DNA from: a virus
Direction: 5' to 3' (one strand)
Length of the DNA: 38,050 nt
Virus record (IMG/VR): IMGVR_UViG_3300037277_000025
Location: 1 to 38,050 of that record
In this document: one piece after another, positions 24,145 to 32,602 of the stretch
Numbering within the stretch: position 1 is the stretch's first letter
Layout: each line of letters starts with the position of its first letter
Program-made: the position numbers and the translations under genes
The notes under the pieces: model-generated
The model's input: only the letters and a program-made list of their open reading frames with translations
Database searches by the model: none
Told to the model about the DNA's origin: nothing

Positions 24145-24345
24145 TCAACCCCTTGGATGCACTCTGCTACCGGTATAACCTCTTTCAACCGAACTATTGA
24201 ATATCTTATCTTTACCCTCTTTGTTCTTAGGGTATTCAAAAGTTGGCTCTCCTGGATTATCGGAAACATCGTTATTAATAGATATATCCGTATCCCGATG
24301 AATAGGATTTCGTTTAAAGTCTTCTACTATCTTATCTACAATCAT
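24145..24345 (-). CDS. Small hydrophilic head-region protein
   Basis: 66 residues (MIVDKIVEDF), charged, with AAGGAT upstream of ATG. Just downstream of the coat gene, behind a strong hairpin. No known family. May be a head-completion or accessory protein. Confidence 0.55.
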   Translation of the reverse strand: MIVDKIVEDFKRNPIHRDTDISINNDVSDNPGEPTFEYPKNKEGKDKIFNSSVERGYTGSRVHPRG

Positions 24346-24365
24346 AATAATCCTTGGTTGATAAT

Positions 24366-24398
24366 GCCTGACAGGTATCTATTTAGAACCTGTCAGGC
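24366..24398 (-). other. Strong hairpin after the coat gene
   Basis: Perfect 11-base arms, GCCTGACAGGT (24366-24376) and ACCTGTCAGGC (24388-24398), with an 11-base loop. No T-run follows on the minus strand. It may protect or process the abundant coat mRNA, or partly end transcription, so lowering expression of the following genes. Confidence 0.55.
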
Positions 24399-24407
24399 CG
24401 GATAGCA

Positions 24408-25673
24408 TTAAGACATTACAATAACTGCGAACTCAGGATTAATAGCAACCCCTGCAATTATATCTAACCTGTCTAGTTGTACGTAGTTGCGAATGTCAGC
24501 ACCTAATGTGTAGGTCATAGCCATCTTATACAAATCACTATATGTGGTCACCGCTTCAACACCACCTTTAAGTTCAGTGATAGGAGGAGCCGCAAATACG
24601 ATAGCTTGGTTATGGAACGCTACAGACTCGTTATGGTCATCAGCTAGTAACAATTGAGCACCATTAGGAATGGCCGCAGAAATGTTTTGACGAGCACCAG
24701 ACACAACAATCGTAGGACTTACTGTAATCGTAGCAGTACCACCACCAGATGATGCAGTAGTAGTTAATACAGTAAACTGTGCTGTTTGTGATAATGGAAT
24801 GTAACCGCTTGACTGTGTAGATGAAGCCAATGGGTTAACCATAAATACATCAGCCGCTTCAGCAAACTGAATCTTATCGCCAACGTTAAACGGATTAGCT
24901 TGTGATGCTACAAGACCAGTTAATACAAAAGTATTACCAGAACTAATAGGACCGTTGGTAATAGTACCAGCAAGTTTAAATCCAGCAACGCCAGAAGCAC
25001 CAGTTTGACCAACACCAGCTATTTGACGAGTCAAGAAGTTAGTTTTGAAGAAGTCAAAGCCTGACAAGTGACCGATAAAGCCATCCATCAACGCGCCACG
25101 GTTTACAGTCATGTTGAATACTGTGTACAAGCTACCAGATAATGCAGCAGAAACAGCGGGGCTGTTAGCAAGGTATCTGCTACCGTCTTCTGGTATACCT
25201 AACTCTGACATATACGCATCAGTATCAAGAATAGTTTGCATAGTAATCGGAACACCTGGAGTACCAGTAGTTTGGTAAATAGCAGGTTGTAAGTTCTGAG
25301 TACAAATGAACGACTCAACATTGTTAGCCAGACGTTTAGCACGAGGCTTTAACATCATGTCTAAGTAAGGCTGGTCACGTGCTCTGTCGAACGTTAATTC
25401 CATACCGTTAAATGATACTAATGAGTTGAATTGAGTATCGATTGTTAATGGTCTGATAATTTGTACGACTGCTTCTTCTGTTGCAGTTGCGCCATAACCA
25501 CCTAAGAATCTTTCTTCCAAGCGATAGTTAATGGTTTGACCTGTAGCATATTTTAGATTTTTAAAATCTGCTTCTAAGTTACGGTTGGCCACTTTTGCGA
25601 AATTAAGATAGTTTATAAAACGTATAAAGACTTCGTCTAGTACGTATTGAGTAGTTTGAAAGCTATTAGCCAT
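24408..25673 (-). CDS. Major capsid (coat) protein, P22 gp5-like
   Basis: 421 residues from the ATG at 25671-25673 (MANSFQTTQY), chosen for GGGAGA upstream. P22 coat has 430 residues. Features of the family: the N-terminal helix, ATGQTINYRLEERF, the RPLTIDTQFNS strand, a helical stretch with MLKPRAKRLANNVESFI and a DDHNESVAFHNQAIVFA segment near the C-terminus. Residues about 235-330 look like an inserted beta-domain (I-domain) as in P22. Forms the icosahedral shell with the scaffold from 26274-27116. Confidence 0.85.
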   Translation of the reverse strand: MANSFQTTQYVLDEVFIRFINYLNFAKVANRNLEADFKNLKYATGQTINYRLEERFLGGYGATATEEAVVQIIRPLTIDTQFNSLVSFNGMELTFDRARDQPYLDMMLKPRAKRLANNVESFICTQNLQPAIYQTTGTPGVPITMQTILDTDAYMSELGIPEDGSRYLANSPAVSAALSGSLYTVFNMTVNRGALMDGFIGHLSGFDFFKTNFLTRQIAGVGQTGASGVAGFKLAGTITNGPISSGNTFVLTGLVASQANPFNVGDKIQFAEAADVFMVNPLASSTQSSGYIPLSQTAQFTVLTTTASSGGGTATITVSPTIVVSGARQNISAAIPNGAQLLLADDHNESVAFHNQAIVFAAPPITELKGGVEAVTTYSDLYKMAMTYTLGADIRNYVQLDRLDIIAGVAINPEFAVIVMS

Positions 25674-25879
25674 GAAATTCTCCCGGCAATAATTAAACAT
25701 AACCTTTCGGTCACCTTTTTTTATTGCTAGCGGAAGCAATGATATACACGCTAATATTTTGGGTAACGGAGTCCCTTACTCGTTACCTGATAGTTTATGC
25801 TGCTATTTGTTTAGCGTCAATCAGGATTATTATTAGAATTAGAGATAGAACACGCGCCCAAGTAGGGCGCATAAAAGAA
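25674..25879 (-). promoter_or_regulatory. Leader region of the coat gene with hairpins
   Basis: GCGCCC (25854-25859) and GGGCGC (25865-25870) form a GC-rich six-base stem, likely a terminator or processing site for the gene upstream. GTAACG and CGTTAC near 25767-25790 form a second stem. The remaining AT-rich DNA may carry a coat promoter; no clear -35/-10 pair was found. Confidence 0.4.
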
Positions 25880-26221
25880 TTAAGCAGCTGGCACTACAGG
25901 GGGAGTTAAAGCATCTAAAGCATCCAACTTATCAGCCATACCAGAAGCACGAGCTTGCAGAGCATCAAGAGAAGCTTTGTCTTCTGCACTAATTTCACCA
26001 GCACTTGCTATCAAAGCAGCAATTTGATCGTTCAAAGATTTAATATCGCCTTGTAAATCAGTGATAGCAATATCCATTCTGTCGTTAAACGCTGTTTGTG
26101 CCGCTGCAAAATCAGATATAATAGTCATTGTATATTCTCCTTGTAGTATCAAGCTGCATAATTGCCGCTCAATTATTTCTAATCTCTCTTCTATTCCCGC
26201 TTTATTGTGCAAATGAACCAT
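25880..26221 (-). CDS. Helical head protein with two possible starts
   Basis: 113 residues from 26221 (MVHLHNKAGI), or 82 from an in-frame ATG at 26126-26128 (MTIISDFAAA). Both starts have good ribosome binding sites: GAGGATAAATC before the first, AAGGAGAATATACA before the second. The protein is nearly all helix with heptads (LQGDIKSLNDQIAALIA) and a proline-rich end. It lies between scaffold and coat; a head assembly or decoration role is likely. The inner site overlaps a TACAAGGA sequence, so the ratio of the two products might be regulated. Confidence 0.65.
   Translation of the reverse strand: MVHLHNKAGIEERLEIIERQLCSLILQGEYTMTIISDFAAAQTAFNDRMDIAITDLQGDIKSLNDQIAALIASAGEISAEDKASLDALQARASGMADKLDALDALTPPVVPAA
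26138..26145 (-). promoter_or_regulatory. CsrA core sequence at the internal start
   Basis: TACAAGGA on the minus strand matches the eight-base core of the CsrA consensus and contains the AAGGAG that serves the start at 26128. The flanks match less well (GAA follows where the consensus has UGU). Confidence 0.4.
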
Positions 26222-26273
26222 GATTTATCCTCAATATTCCTTTTGAGTATAGGCTAACATTTTAATAATAGCT

Positions 26274-27116
26274 TTAAATAACACGACCCCTCATTCTATC
26301 CTTGCGATTCTCATTCTCAGCTTGGCGCAACTTGTCATCTATAGACCATTTACGCTCAACCTTATCAGGTACATCACCTTTTATGATATCAATTGGCCGT
26401 GGTGCCTGAGATACAGAAGCCCTAGATTTACGCATGCGTTCCTCCAATCTACCTAACTCAACAACCTGGCTAATAGGGTCTTGTATGCGAGATATACGTT
26501 CAAGCTCAGGAGCTTGTGTTTTAGCAGCAGCATAGATAAAAGCCGCTGGGTCTTGCATCCCACGAGTAGCAATAACCATTTGCGGTGTTAGGGGCTTACC
26601 AGATACAACCTGCTCAAAGTCATTGTACTTAGACATACCTTGGTTAAAGCGCACCTCAAACTGGGCTTGGTTCTCTTGCTCTTGTCGTTGCCATTGTTGC
26701 TCTTGTACCTGCTTGTCGCGTTGGCTTAAACGCTGATCAATAACATCATACAGTTGAGCCTGCCAATCTTCCGGGTCTGCTTGTGTTTGTGGTTGTTGCA
26801 CTTGTGGCGCAGGTTGTGGCTCTTGTCTACCACGGGATAACCTGTCTCGAATCATTGCTTGTACTTCTGATTCCGTATATACCCGTTCTTTAGTCTCAAC
26901 CGGCATACCGTAATCATCAGTAGTTACAGGTTCTTTAGCGGCTTCCTTGGCTGCTTCTGGTTCTTTTGCAACATCATGTTCGATTGGTTCAGGCACTTCC
27001 GGTGTGACATCATCATTTCTTAATGGTACAGGCTCAGGAACAAGACCAGGAGCATTATAATCAATAGGTGATTCACCCTCTGGCGCTGTCATTATTACAT
27101 CAATTCTTGAATCCAT
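26274..27116 (-). CDS. Scaffolding protein
   Basis: 280 residues, close to P22 gp8 (303). The N-terminal half is acidic and proline-rich (DVTPEVPEPIEHDV) and disordered; the middle and end are charged helices with many glutamines (RDKQVQEQQWQRQEQENQAQ) and a basic C-terminus (ENRKDRMRGRVI). A scaffold with a basic C-terminal coat-binding end between portal and coat genes is the P22 plan. Expected to guide capsid assembly and then leave. Confidence 0.78.
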   Translation of the reverse strand: MDSRIDVIMTAPEGESPIDYNAPGLVPEPVPLRNDDVTPEVPEPIEHDVAKEPEAAKEAAKEPVTTDDYGMPVETKERVYTESEVQAMIRDRLSRGRQEPQPAPQVQQPQTQADPEDWQAQLYDVIDQRLSQRDKQVQEQQWQRQEQENQAQFEVRFNQGMSKYNDFEQVVSGKPLTPQMVIATRGMQDPAAFIYAAAKTQAPELERISRIQDPISQVVELGRLEERMRKSRASVSQAPRPIDIIKGDVPDKVERKWSIDDKLRQAENENRKDRMRGRVI

Positions 27117-27118
27117 AA

Positions 27119-29173
27119 TTATTTAACTCCTGTTGGTTGTTTATTAGCATGGGTTAATAGTCTAACCAAATTATTAGCATGCGCTATCTGCTCATCAGTT
27201 TGCGTGCGTTGCATCTCAGCCATGTACTTAAGCTCCATTTCTTGCAATTGTGCGGCAGCTTCTTGCCGCTTAGCTTCCAATTCTTGCCACTTCATTTGTA
27301 CGTCTTGGCCTTTGGCATGTGCTTCAATGCCAAGCTTTTCTTGTTCCATTTTCAATTGCTGCTCTTTAAGTGCTAGCTCTTTCATTTTGATTTCGATCAT
27401 CGGGTCAGGTGGCTGTGGTTTCGGTGGCACAGGTTGTCCAGTCTTACCAGCTTCTATAATCTCAGGAGGAACAATAGTTTTAAGCCTATTACGTAACTGC
27501 AAGTTGTTAGCTAGTGGCAGATTCTCAACATACAAATCAGCAATCAGATTAAACAATTGTGGGTTAGCTTGGAGTATCAACTGCATGCTGTTTAGAGCCT
27601 CTTGCTTTTGTCCTTCAAAACTAGGTCCTGGCATAAGACGTATTTGGTATCTGCCCTCAACCATATCATTTTCCATCTGAGCACCGTACGCATCCATCGG
27701 CTTATTTATGTTTACCGGCGACATACCTGTTTCTTTCATGTTGACCATCAATGTGCGTTCAGTATCATAAACTTTAGGTATCATCTCGTTAACAATCTCA
27801 CCCGCTGTGGCAATGGCCCTGTTTAGATTAGCAAAAGGAGTATGAGTATTATAATTACCACGCTTAGTTCGAGCATCAATAGCCAGCTTGGAGGTTTCAT
27901 TGCCTTGGTCACCCGTCATCGTATTATACATACCTGTACAGGTTTGAATGTCACGTTCGGCACGCTCGTATTGTTGTATAAGTGACATTGACAATTCTGG
28001 TGGCTTTAGTTGTTGTGGCACGAATCCAGATGTTACCTCATCAAATTTCAAACCGCCTTGTATATTAGTTGGGTCACGCCAAACTTGCGCTGTGTCATTT
28101 GACCTAGCATTACCAGCGGCAACTAGAAACTGGTCATAGCGTCCTATCTTAATAAGATAAGCTGCTTGTGTTGCTAAATAGTTAATGTAACGTTGCGCGT
28201 CTTTAGTATCTTTAAAGAATGAACGACATATTTGTGACCCTTCCTTGTTATAGAATGAGTTCTGGTCAACAAAAATCATCGGTAATTGTTCGCTAGGAAA
28301 GTCTTCCGCTTCTAACTCATAATCTCCGGCATAAACATACTTCTTAACCTTATATCTAGGGCTTGAGCGCTTGGCTTCTATAGTTACCGGCAAACCATCA
28401 TCTAATACTAAAGTCATATCTTCCATGAGTATGGTTTCTAAATCGTCAAACTCTGCTTGTGTGACAGTACGCCCATTGCTTAGCTTTATTAATGTAACGC
28501 GCTCGTACTTACGTTCCCAATGCGTGTATATAGTGATTGACTCATCATCGTTAAATACTGAGCCTTCTTCAATATTGCTAGGAGGGATAGATTCTTCTAC
28601 TTTCTTACCATAAAGCGCTTTGGCTTTAGCTCTCGACATACGCGTTCTAAATCCGGCATGCATTCCATCGGTCTTGGCAGGACTCATGGCACCTACATCC
28701 CAATAACATCTAGTTGGGATTTCAATCTTCCTAAACTTAATCACCTGGTTAAAGCTATAAGCATTCTCGTACTCAGTATCTATATAAAACGCACCGTAAC
28801 CACCACACAAAGATGATTGAAATGCAGTTTGGAACACAACATCAGTTTCAGAGTTCAGGCATATATCTTTGACTAATGACTCTCGGACTTCTGCTGTTTG
28901 TTCGTTTGTATCTTCCGTGGGCTGTACCTGCAAAGTTGGGGTATTTTGTCGTTGCTCGCCTAATAAATGGTTAGCTAAAGGGGCAATCTTGTTCATTGTT
29001 AATGGTATTTTCTTGTATGTTTCGAATACTCTAGCTTCTTCGTCTAACCACTGATTACCAAAAATGAATTGGTTATACTCATTGTAGTTATTCTTATTAT
29101 CTTTCCAATAATTATCCCAAGTATTGCATGCATCTCGTATTTTCTGCGCCATTTCTGGGTTTTTGCGTGCCAT
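27119..29173 (-). CDS. Portal protein, P22-type
   Basis: 684 residues (P22 gp1 has 725). The N-terminus (1-75: WDNYWKDNKNNYNEYNQFIFGNQW, LTMNKIAPLANHLLGEQR), the segment CGGYGAFYIDTEYE near 125, PMIFVDQNSFYNKEG near 300 and MTGDQGNETSKLAIDARTKRG near 420-440 are typical of this family. The last 100 residues form a long coiled coil (LALKEQQLKMEQEKLG), matching the barrel that projects into the capsid. It makes the dodecameric DNA channel. Confidence 0.88.
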   Translation of the reverse strand: MARKNPEMAQKIRDACNTWDNYWKDNKNNYNEYNQFIFGNQWLDEEARVFETYKKIPLTMNKIAPLANHLLGEQRQNTPTLQVQPTEDTNEQTAEVRESLVKDICLNSETDVVFQTAFQSSLCGGYGAFYIDTEYENAYSFNQVIKFRKIEIPTRCYWDVGAMSPAKTDGMHAGFRTRMSRAKAKALYGKKVEESIPPSNIEEGSVFNDDESITIYTHWERKYERVTLIKLSNGRTVTQAEFDDLETILMEDMTLVLDDGLPVTIEAKRSSPRYKVKKYVYAGDYELEAEDFPSEQLPMIFVDQNSFYNKEGSQICRSFFKDTKDAQRYINYLATQAAYLIKIGRYDQFLVAAGNARSNDTAQVWRDPTNIQGGLKFDEVTSGFVPQQLKPPELSMSLIQQYERAERDIQTCTGMYNTMTGDQGNETSKLAIDARTKRGNYNTHTPFANLNRAIATAGEIVNEMIPKVYDTERTLMVNMKETGMSPVNINKPMDAYGAQMENDMVEGRYQIRLMPGPSFEGQKQEALNSMQLILQANPQLFNLIADLYVENLPLANNLQLRNRLKTIVPPEIIEAGKTGQPVPPKPQPPDPMIEIKMKELALKEQQLKMEQEKLGIEAHAKGQDVQMKWQELEAKRQEAAAQLQEMELKYMAEMQRTQTDEQIAHANNLVRLLTHANKQPTGVK

Positions 29174-29211
29174 TTCAAGCGTCCTTTTATGCTTTTATTG
29201 CAATTAGTGTA

Positions 29212-30738
29212 TCAAATAAACATTGATCTGTGAGTAGCTGGAATGAAATTTGTTTGATAGCTTGTTGAGCCTACCTCTTTACCGTAAGCAAATGTGAGCA
29301 TTAATGAGTCGGCTAGGTCACAACTTGGCATGCCTCTGGCTCTTAAGTCGTCTTTAGATTCTATGAGTAGCTGGCCGTTGCTTCTGTGCTTATATCCTAG
29401 CGAACACAAGTCACTGTGTAGCTCGTCGCTATCGGGTATCTGCACGGGGATTTCACCCGTTAACCAATCCCGCATTTCAGCCCATAGTTCTGCACGTCTG
29501 TTGCCATAGCGTTCTTTGTCGTCAGCTGAACGTGCAACGTTAACGCCTTCAACGCATGACAACCCCATCTCGATAAGCCTGTCGGTTGTTCCCGCACCTA
29601 TGCCAATGCAATCTATAAAAACTCTATGAGGTTTTTCTTTCTCAATAATGTTTTTAAGCTTACCTGCTAGCTCCATTGTGTTTAAGTTTCGGAACGTTTC
29701 CATTCCATAAGCAACACGCCCCTTACGTCTAATGATTGCGCACCTATCATTATCGCCAATAGCAGGATCAACACCTATTATAAGTACTTGGCTTTCATTC
29801 TCGACTTTAGCATTCCTTGCGGCTAATACATGATGTGTTGGAATAAATGTATCTTCGACAGGATTTAGGAATGCATCTTTAGCATTGCATGGGTATTCCT
29901 GGTTAAATAACCTTAAGCCAATATCGTAGTCATTGCTAAACTGGCCTATCTTAAATCTACGCCAATAGATATGCTCTCTGGTTAGGCCGTTGCTCTCGTA
30001 TGATTTAAGCAATAACTCTTCGTCTTCATTAAGTTTTATCTCATCATGTTTCTGTGAATAGAACGCCCTGTATTCTGGTTGCCAATACCAGGGTACGAAT
30101 ATAGCTTGGAAGTCTGACTTACCTTGTTCTGCACTTCCCCAGATGGAGTGAAAGAAGTTACCAATTCCGTTAGCTGTCGATTCAAGGATGATTTCAGTGC
30201 CTGGTTGGTCGCCAACTGCCTGCATTAGTCCTTGAGCGTGTTCCGCTGCGTTTGGCCAAAATGCGACTTCCGATCCATGTAATAATTGTATCGTCTGCGA
30301 TCGTCCCGTGCCTTTTGCACCTGCTGTTCCAATAGCGTAACCAGAGTCGAGTGTATCGAATCGGAGTTCTTTAACAGAATCACGGTTGGCTTTTGGGCAG
30401 AGTCCTTCGGGTAAATATTCATAATACCTTTTTGTCATGTCGAATAAGTTTTTAGTCGCAGCACCTTCATGTGTAAGGATGTAAGTCTTGTAACCGCGAT
30501 TAGTAATCGTCTTGTGGAAGTATCTAGCTTGCACATAAGTGCTACATCCTTGTTGCCTTCCTTTCAAGATGCAAGCTCTAACTTTGCCAGTTTCTTTGCG
30601 CTGAGCTTCTAACCTATCATGTATGTATTGTTGTGCGCGATTGAGTAGAAAGTCAGTGACATCACCGCTCTTTGTACGTATCTTGAAAAAGTTTTCGGCA
30701 AAGAACTTAAAGTCAAATAGCCTACTTAAATCAGCCAT
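29212..30738 (-). CDS. Terminase large subunit
   Basis: 508 residues from the ATG at 30736-30738 (MADLSRLFDF), chosen because AGGA lies seven bases upstream (P22 gp2 has 499). The ATPase half has a P-loop variant (GRQQGCST at about 55-62), LLHGSEVAFW, and ILESTANG. The nuclease half has the RNase H-like acid residues in GVDPAIGDND, VFIDCIG and PSCDLADSLMLTF. It cuts concatemers and drives DNA into the head. The small subunit lies two genes upstream. Confidence 0.93.
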   Translation of the reverse strand: MADLSRLFDFKFFAENFFKIRTKSGDVTDFLLNRAQQYIHDRLEAQRKETGKVRACILKGRQQGCSTYVQARYFHKTITNRGYKTYILTHEGAATKNLFDMTKRYYEYLPEGLCPKANRDSVKELRFDTLDSGYAIGTAGAKGTGRSQTIQLLHGSEVAFWPNAAEHAQGLMQAVGDQPGTEIILESTANGIGNFFHSIWGSAEQGKSDFQAIFVPWYWQPEYRAFYSQKHDEIKLNEDEELLLKSYESNGLTREHIYWRRFKIGQFSNDYDIGLRLFNQEYPCNAKDAFLNPVEDTFIPTHHVLAARNAKVENESQVLIIGVDPAIGDNDRCAIIRRKGRVAYGMETFRNLNTMELAGKLKNIIEKEKPHRVFIDCIGIGAGTTDRLIEMGLSCVEGVNVARSADDKERYGNRRAELWAEMRDWLTGEIPVQIPDSDELHSDLCSLGYKHRSNGQLLIESKDDLRARGMPSCDLADSLMLTFAYGKEVGSTSYQTNFIPATHRSMFI

Positions 30739-30952
30739 TTTGTTCCTGCAATTCTTTTTCATACTTGCGTAAAAACACAAGCTTTTGCTCTTCGACAAGT
30801 TCTCTAAGTTGTGTATTGCCTAGATGCTTAATTGAGCCTTTATATTGCATAGCTTCAAGCATCATAAGCAAATGCGCTCTCAAGTTTCTATGTTCTTCTG
30901 CTTTAGATAGCGCAGTAGTATTGGGTTCTTGCTTAGCAATCTGGCGACTCAT
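30731..30952 (-). CDS. Small helical protein before the large terminase
   Basis: 73 residues, charged and helical (HLLMMLEAMQYKG, LVEEQKLVFLRKYEKE). Its stop overlaps the terminase start and its own start overlaps the previous gene by four bases. No family recognised; possibly a packaging accessory. Confidence 0.65.
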   Translation of the reverse strand: MSRQIAKQEPNTTALSKAEEHRNLRAHLLMMLEAMQYKGSIKHLGNTQLRELVEEQKLVFLRKYEKELQEQNG

Positions 30953-31146
30953 GACAACACCTTATTGTGCACTATGTTTTCTAGGGTGTGGATGCGATCA
31001 AATGCTTTTTCCACATACGCGGTAAGCTGGGTGAACTGGTCTTGGAGTGTAATAAAACGCTTAAAAAGCTCAATGATATCTTGCTCAGTGACCGAGAGTT
31101 TAGACTGCTGTAATGTTGATTCCGTTGGTAGTTCTAATAATTCCAT
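30949..31146 (-). CDS. Small coiled-coil protein
   Basis: 65 residues (MELLELPTES) with heptads between about 25 and 60 (IIELFKRFITLQDQFTQL). GAGGT lies upstream. Lies between the two terminase genes with start/stop overlap, so produced with them. Function unknown. Confidence 0.62.
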   Translation of the reverse strand: MELLELPTESTLQQSKLSVTEQDIIELFKRFITLQDQFTQLTAYVEKAFDRIHTLENIVHNKVLS

Positions 31147-31154
31147 TTTTTACC

Positions 31155-31520
31155 TCATAACTTTTCTAGGAGCTTCTCTAATAGTGTTTCACTTACTGGT
31201 TTTTCGTCTTTAGTAGTCTCATGATAAGACTCTCTAAATCTGGATTTCATGATAAATATTCGACAAGCACTATTTGCGCCTTCAATTGCGCCATCAGCTG
31301 TTTGATCTAACTTATCTTCATGGTAGGACTGCGCTAATTGCTCTCCATATTCCGCTTGCTCCCCGAATTCAGGATAAGTTTCTTTCCATGCATAATAAGT
31401 TTTGCGCGTAACACCTAGTTTACGCGCTGCAACTTGAGTGATTGTCGAACCATCACGAAACATGTCAGCGATTTTACTGACTAAATCAGGATGATAAGTC
31501 GGTACACCGTTATGGGACAT
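31155..31520 (-). CDS. Terminase small subunit
   Basis: 121 residues. A helix-turn-helix at about 15-50 (ADMFRDGSTITQVAARKLG, VTRKTYYAWKETYPEF) is followed by helical oligomerisation residues (YGEQLAQSYHEDKLDQ, AIEGANSACRIFIMKS) and a LLEKLLEKL end. This is the usual form of DNA-binding small terminase subunits, which recognise the packaging site. First of the packaging genes in the late transcript after the 67-residue gene. Confidence 0.82.
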   Translation of the reverse strand: MSHNGVPTYHPDLVSKIADMFRDGSTITQVAARKLGVTRKTYYAWKETYPEFGEQAEYGEQLAQSYHEDKLDQTADGAIEGANSACRIFIMKSRFRESYHETTKDEKPVSETLLEKLLEKL

Positions 31521-31547
31521 AGCTTTTTACCTTATATTGTTTACCTA

Positions 31548-31751
31548 CTAACCAGCTTTGCCCATTTCTTGCTTACGCACTTTAGCACCCTGCATCTTAG
31601 CATCAGGATATCTAGCCTGTTTATCAGCCTTATCATTCCAAGCAGGATACATAGACATTCTGTTCATTTCTGCAACATTCTCTTTATACTCAGAAGGCAT
31701 GCAATATTGCTCATGCTCAACCGCACCGTAATCGCCACCATATTCAGACAT
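31548..31751 (-). CDS. Small hydrophilic protein, first of the late genes
   Basis: 67 residues ([10 protein letters not shown]), rich in tyrosine and methionine at the N-terminus and in lysine at the C-terminus; AAGGAG lies eight bases before ATG. No family recognised. It begins the leftward late block. Confidence 0.6.
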   Translation of the reverse strand: MSEYGGDYGAVEHEQYCMPSEYKENVAEMNRMSMYPAWNDKADKQARYPDAKMQGAKVRKQEMGKAG

Positions 31752-31805
31752 TTGAAGCTCCTTAACATTAATGTTCTTTAAGTATCATATTATACTATAT
31801 ATATG

Positions 31806-31910
31806 TCAATCGTTGTAACGCTCTTGTAGTTTACTTAGCCACGCTCTAGATAGCTGTAAATATGCTCTAAGTTCCTGTTGGTTTTCGATACTACCTGTAT
31901 ATTTTGGCAT
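31806..31910 (-). CDS. Possible 34-residue peptide
   Basis: The frame begins MPKYTGSIEN and ends LQERYND, hydrophilic and helix-forming. It has no convincing ribosome binding site, and only its position after the leftward -10 supports it. Could be chance. Confidence 0.3.
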   Translation of the reverse strand: MPKYTGSIENQQELRAYLQLSRAWLSKLQERYND

Positions 31911-31999
31911 AATAGTTATTCACAAAAACTGGTTATAACTCGCTGGATAAGTCCATTATATCCTGATTTTACAACAAAAACATGGGTGTATAAAAATTA

Positions 32000-32041
32000 A
32001 TTGATAAATGACTTGCCTTTTATTGATAAATGGATTATCAT
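32000..32041 (+). promoter_or_regulatory. Second early promoter with operator copy 2
   Basis: TTGCCT (32013-32018), 17-bp spacer, TATCAT (32036-32041). The palindrome TGATAAATGGATTATCA (32024-32040) covers the spacer end and the -10. An extra direct repeat, ATTGATAAATG, appears at 32000-32010 and 32022-32032, about two helix turns apart. The palindrome is 15/17 identical to that at 3831-3847, so both early operons are probably repressed by the same protein. Confidence 0.65.
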
Positions 32042-32074
32042 ACACACATTGAAACAATAACTGAGGATAAGAAA

Positions 32075-32242
32075 ATGATAAACCTAAACACATTAAACGA
32101 AAGCCAATTAATGGATATCTTTGATTTAATGCAAGGAATCAGGCTTGAATTTATACCAACTGATGTCTATGCGAATATGTTTATTTCTTGGATTGAATCG
32201 CAAGGAATGAATTTAATTGAAGTTCAGTCAAGGGGTAATTAA
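32075..32242 (+). CDS. Small early protein
   Basis: 55 residues from the ATG at 32075 (MINLNTLNES), with GAGGA nine bases upstream; the earlier in-frame ATG at 32030 overlaps the promoter. Helical, with WIESQGMNLIEV at the end. First gene of the csrA operon. Function unknown. Confidence 0.6.
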   Translation: MINLNTLNESQLMDIFDLMQGIRLEFIPTDVYANMFISWIESQGMNLIEVQSRGN

Positions 32243-32427
32243 TGTATTTCACTTTAGAAAAAGCTATTGAGATTACAAACGATTTAAAGCTAATGAATGA
32301 AAATGAATATGGGGTAATACATTTGGGATCATTAACTGCGACATTATTAAATATATATCAGCAAGGCCTTGAACAAGGATACATTGATTGCAAGGAGAAT
32401 AAAAATGTTAACGACAGAAATGGCTAG
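32242..32427 (+). CDS. Small early protein
   Basis: 61 residues (MYFTLEKAIE), start overlapping the previous stop by one base and AAGGGG upstream. Ends YQQGLEQGYIDCKENKN. The 'A/YEQG...EG' type ending recurs in the next gene (AYEQGRVEGVEEYRE), so the two may be distant paralogs. Function unknown. Confidence 0.58.
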   Translation: MYFTLEKAIEITNDLKLMNENEYGVIHLGSLTATLLNIYQQGLEQGYIDCKENKNVNDRNG

Positions 32428-32602
32428 AGAGCTTATTGAGGGAATAAGAATTGATAATAAACATTTTGGGTGTTTTTACAACGAAGAACATATTGTTAAT
32501 TTAATGATTGATGCATATGAACAAGGGCGTGTTGAAGGAGTAGAGGAATACAGAGAAAGCCTTCATCCTACTGAACAATCAGAATGGGAACGAACAAGAT
32601 GA
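32405..32602 (+). CDS. Small early protein
   Basis: 65 residues from the ATG at 32405 (MLTTEMAREL), with AAGGAG eight bases upstream, overlapping the previous gene by 23 bases. C-terminal half INLMIDAYEQGRVEGVEEY-like helix resembles the gene before it. Function unknown. Confidence 0.58.
   Translation: MLTTEMARELIEGIRIDNKHFGCFYNEEHIVNLMIDAYEQGRVEGVEEYRESLHPTEQSEWERTR

Larger units (their letters stand above)
31752..32074. promoter_or_regulatory. Divergent late/early regulatory gap
   Basis: These 323 bases hold a perfect leftward -10 TATAAT (complement of 31955-31960) with no clear -35, the rightward early promoter described next, a weak 34-codon frame (31806-31910, minus), and AT-rich spacer. 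The leftward site is a candidate late promoter. Confidence 0.45.

Noticed and set aside
25700-25720. GGTCACCT near the coat gene leader resembling the left hairpin arm
   Set aside because: Single eight-base match with no partner arm; likely chance.
27204-27680. 158-codon plus-strand frame opposite the portal gene
   Set aside because: Cysteine- and serine-rich antisense shadow of the portal coiled coil, with no start signal.
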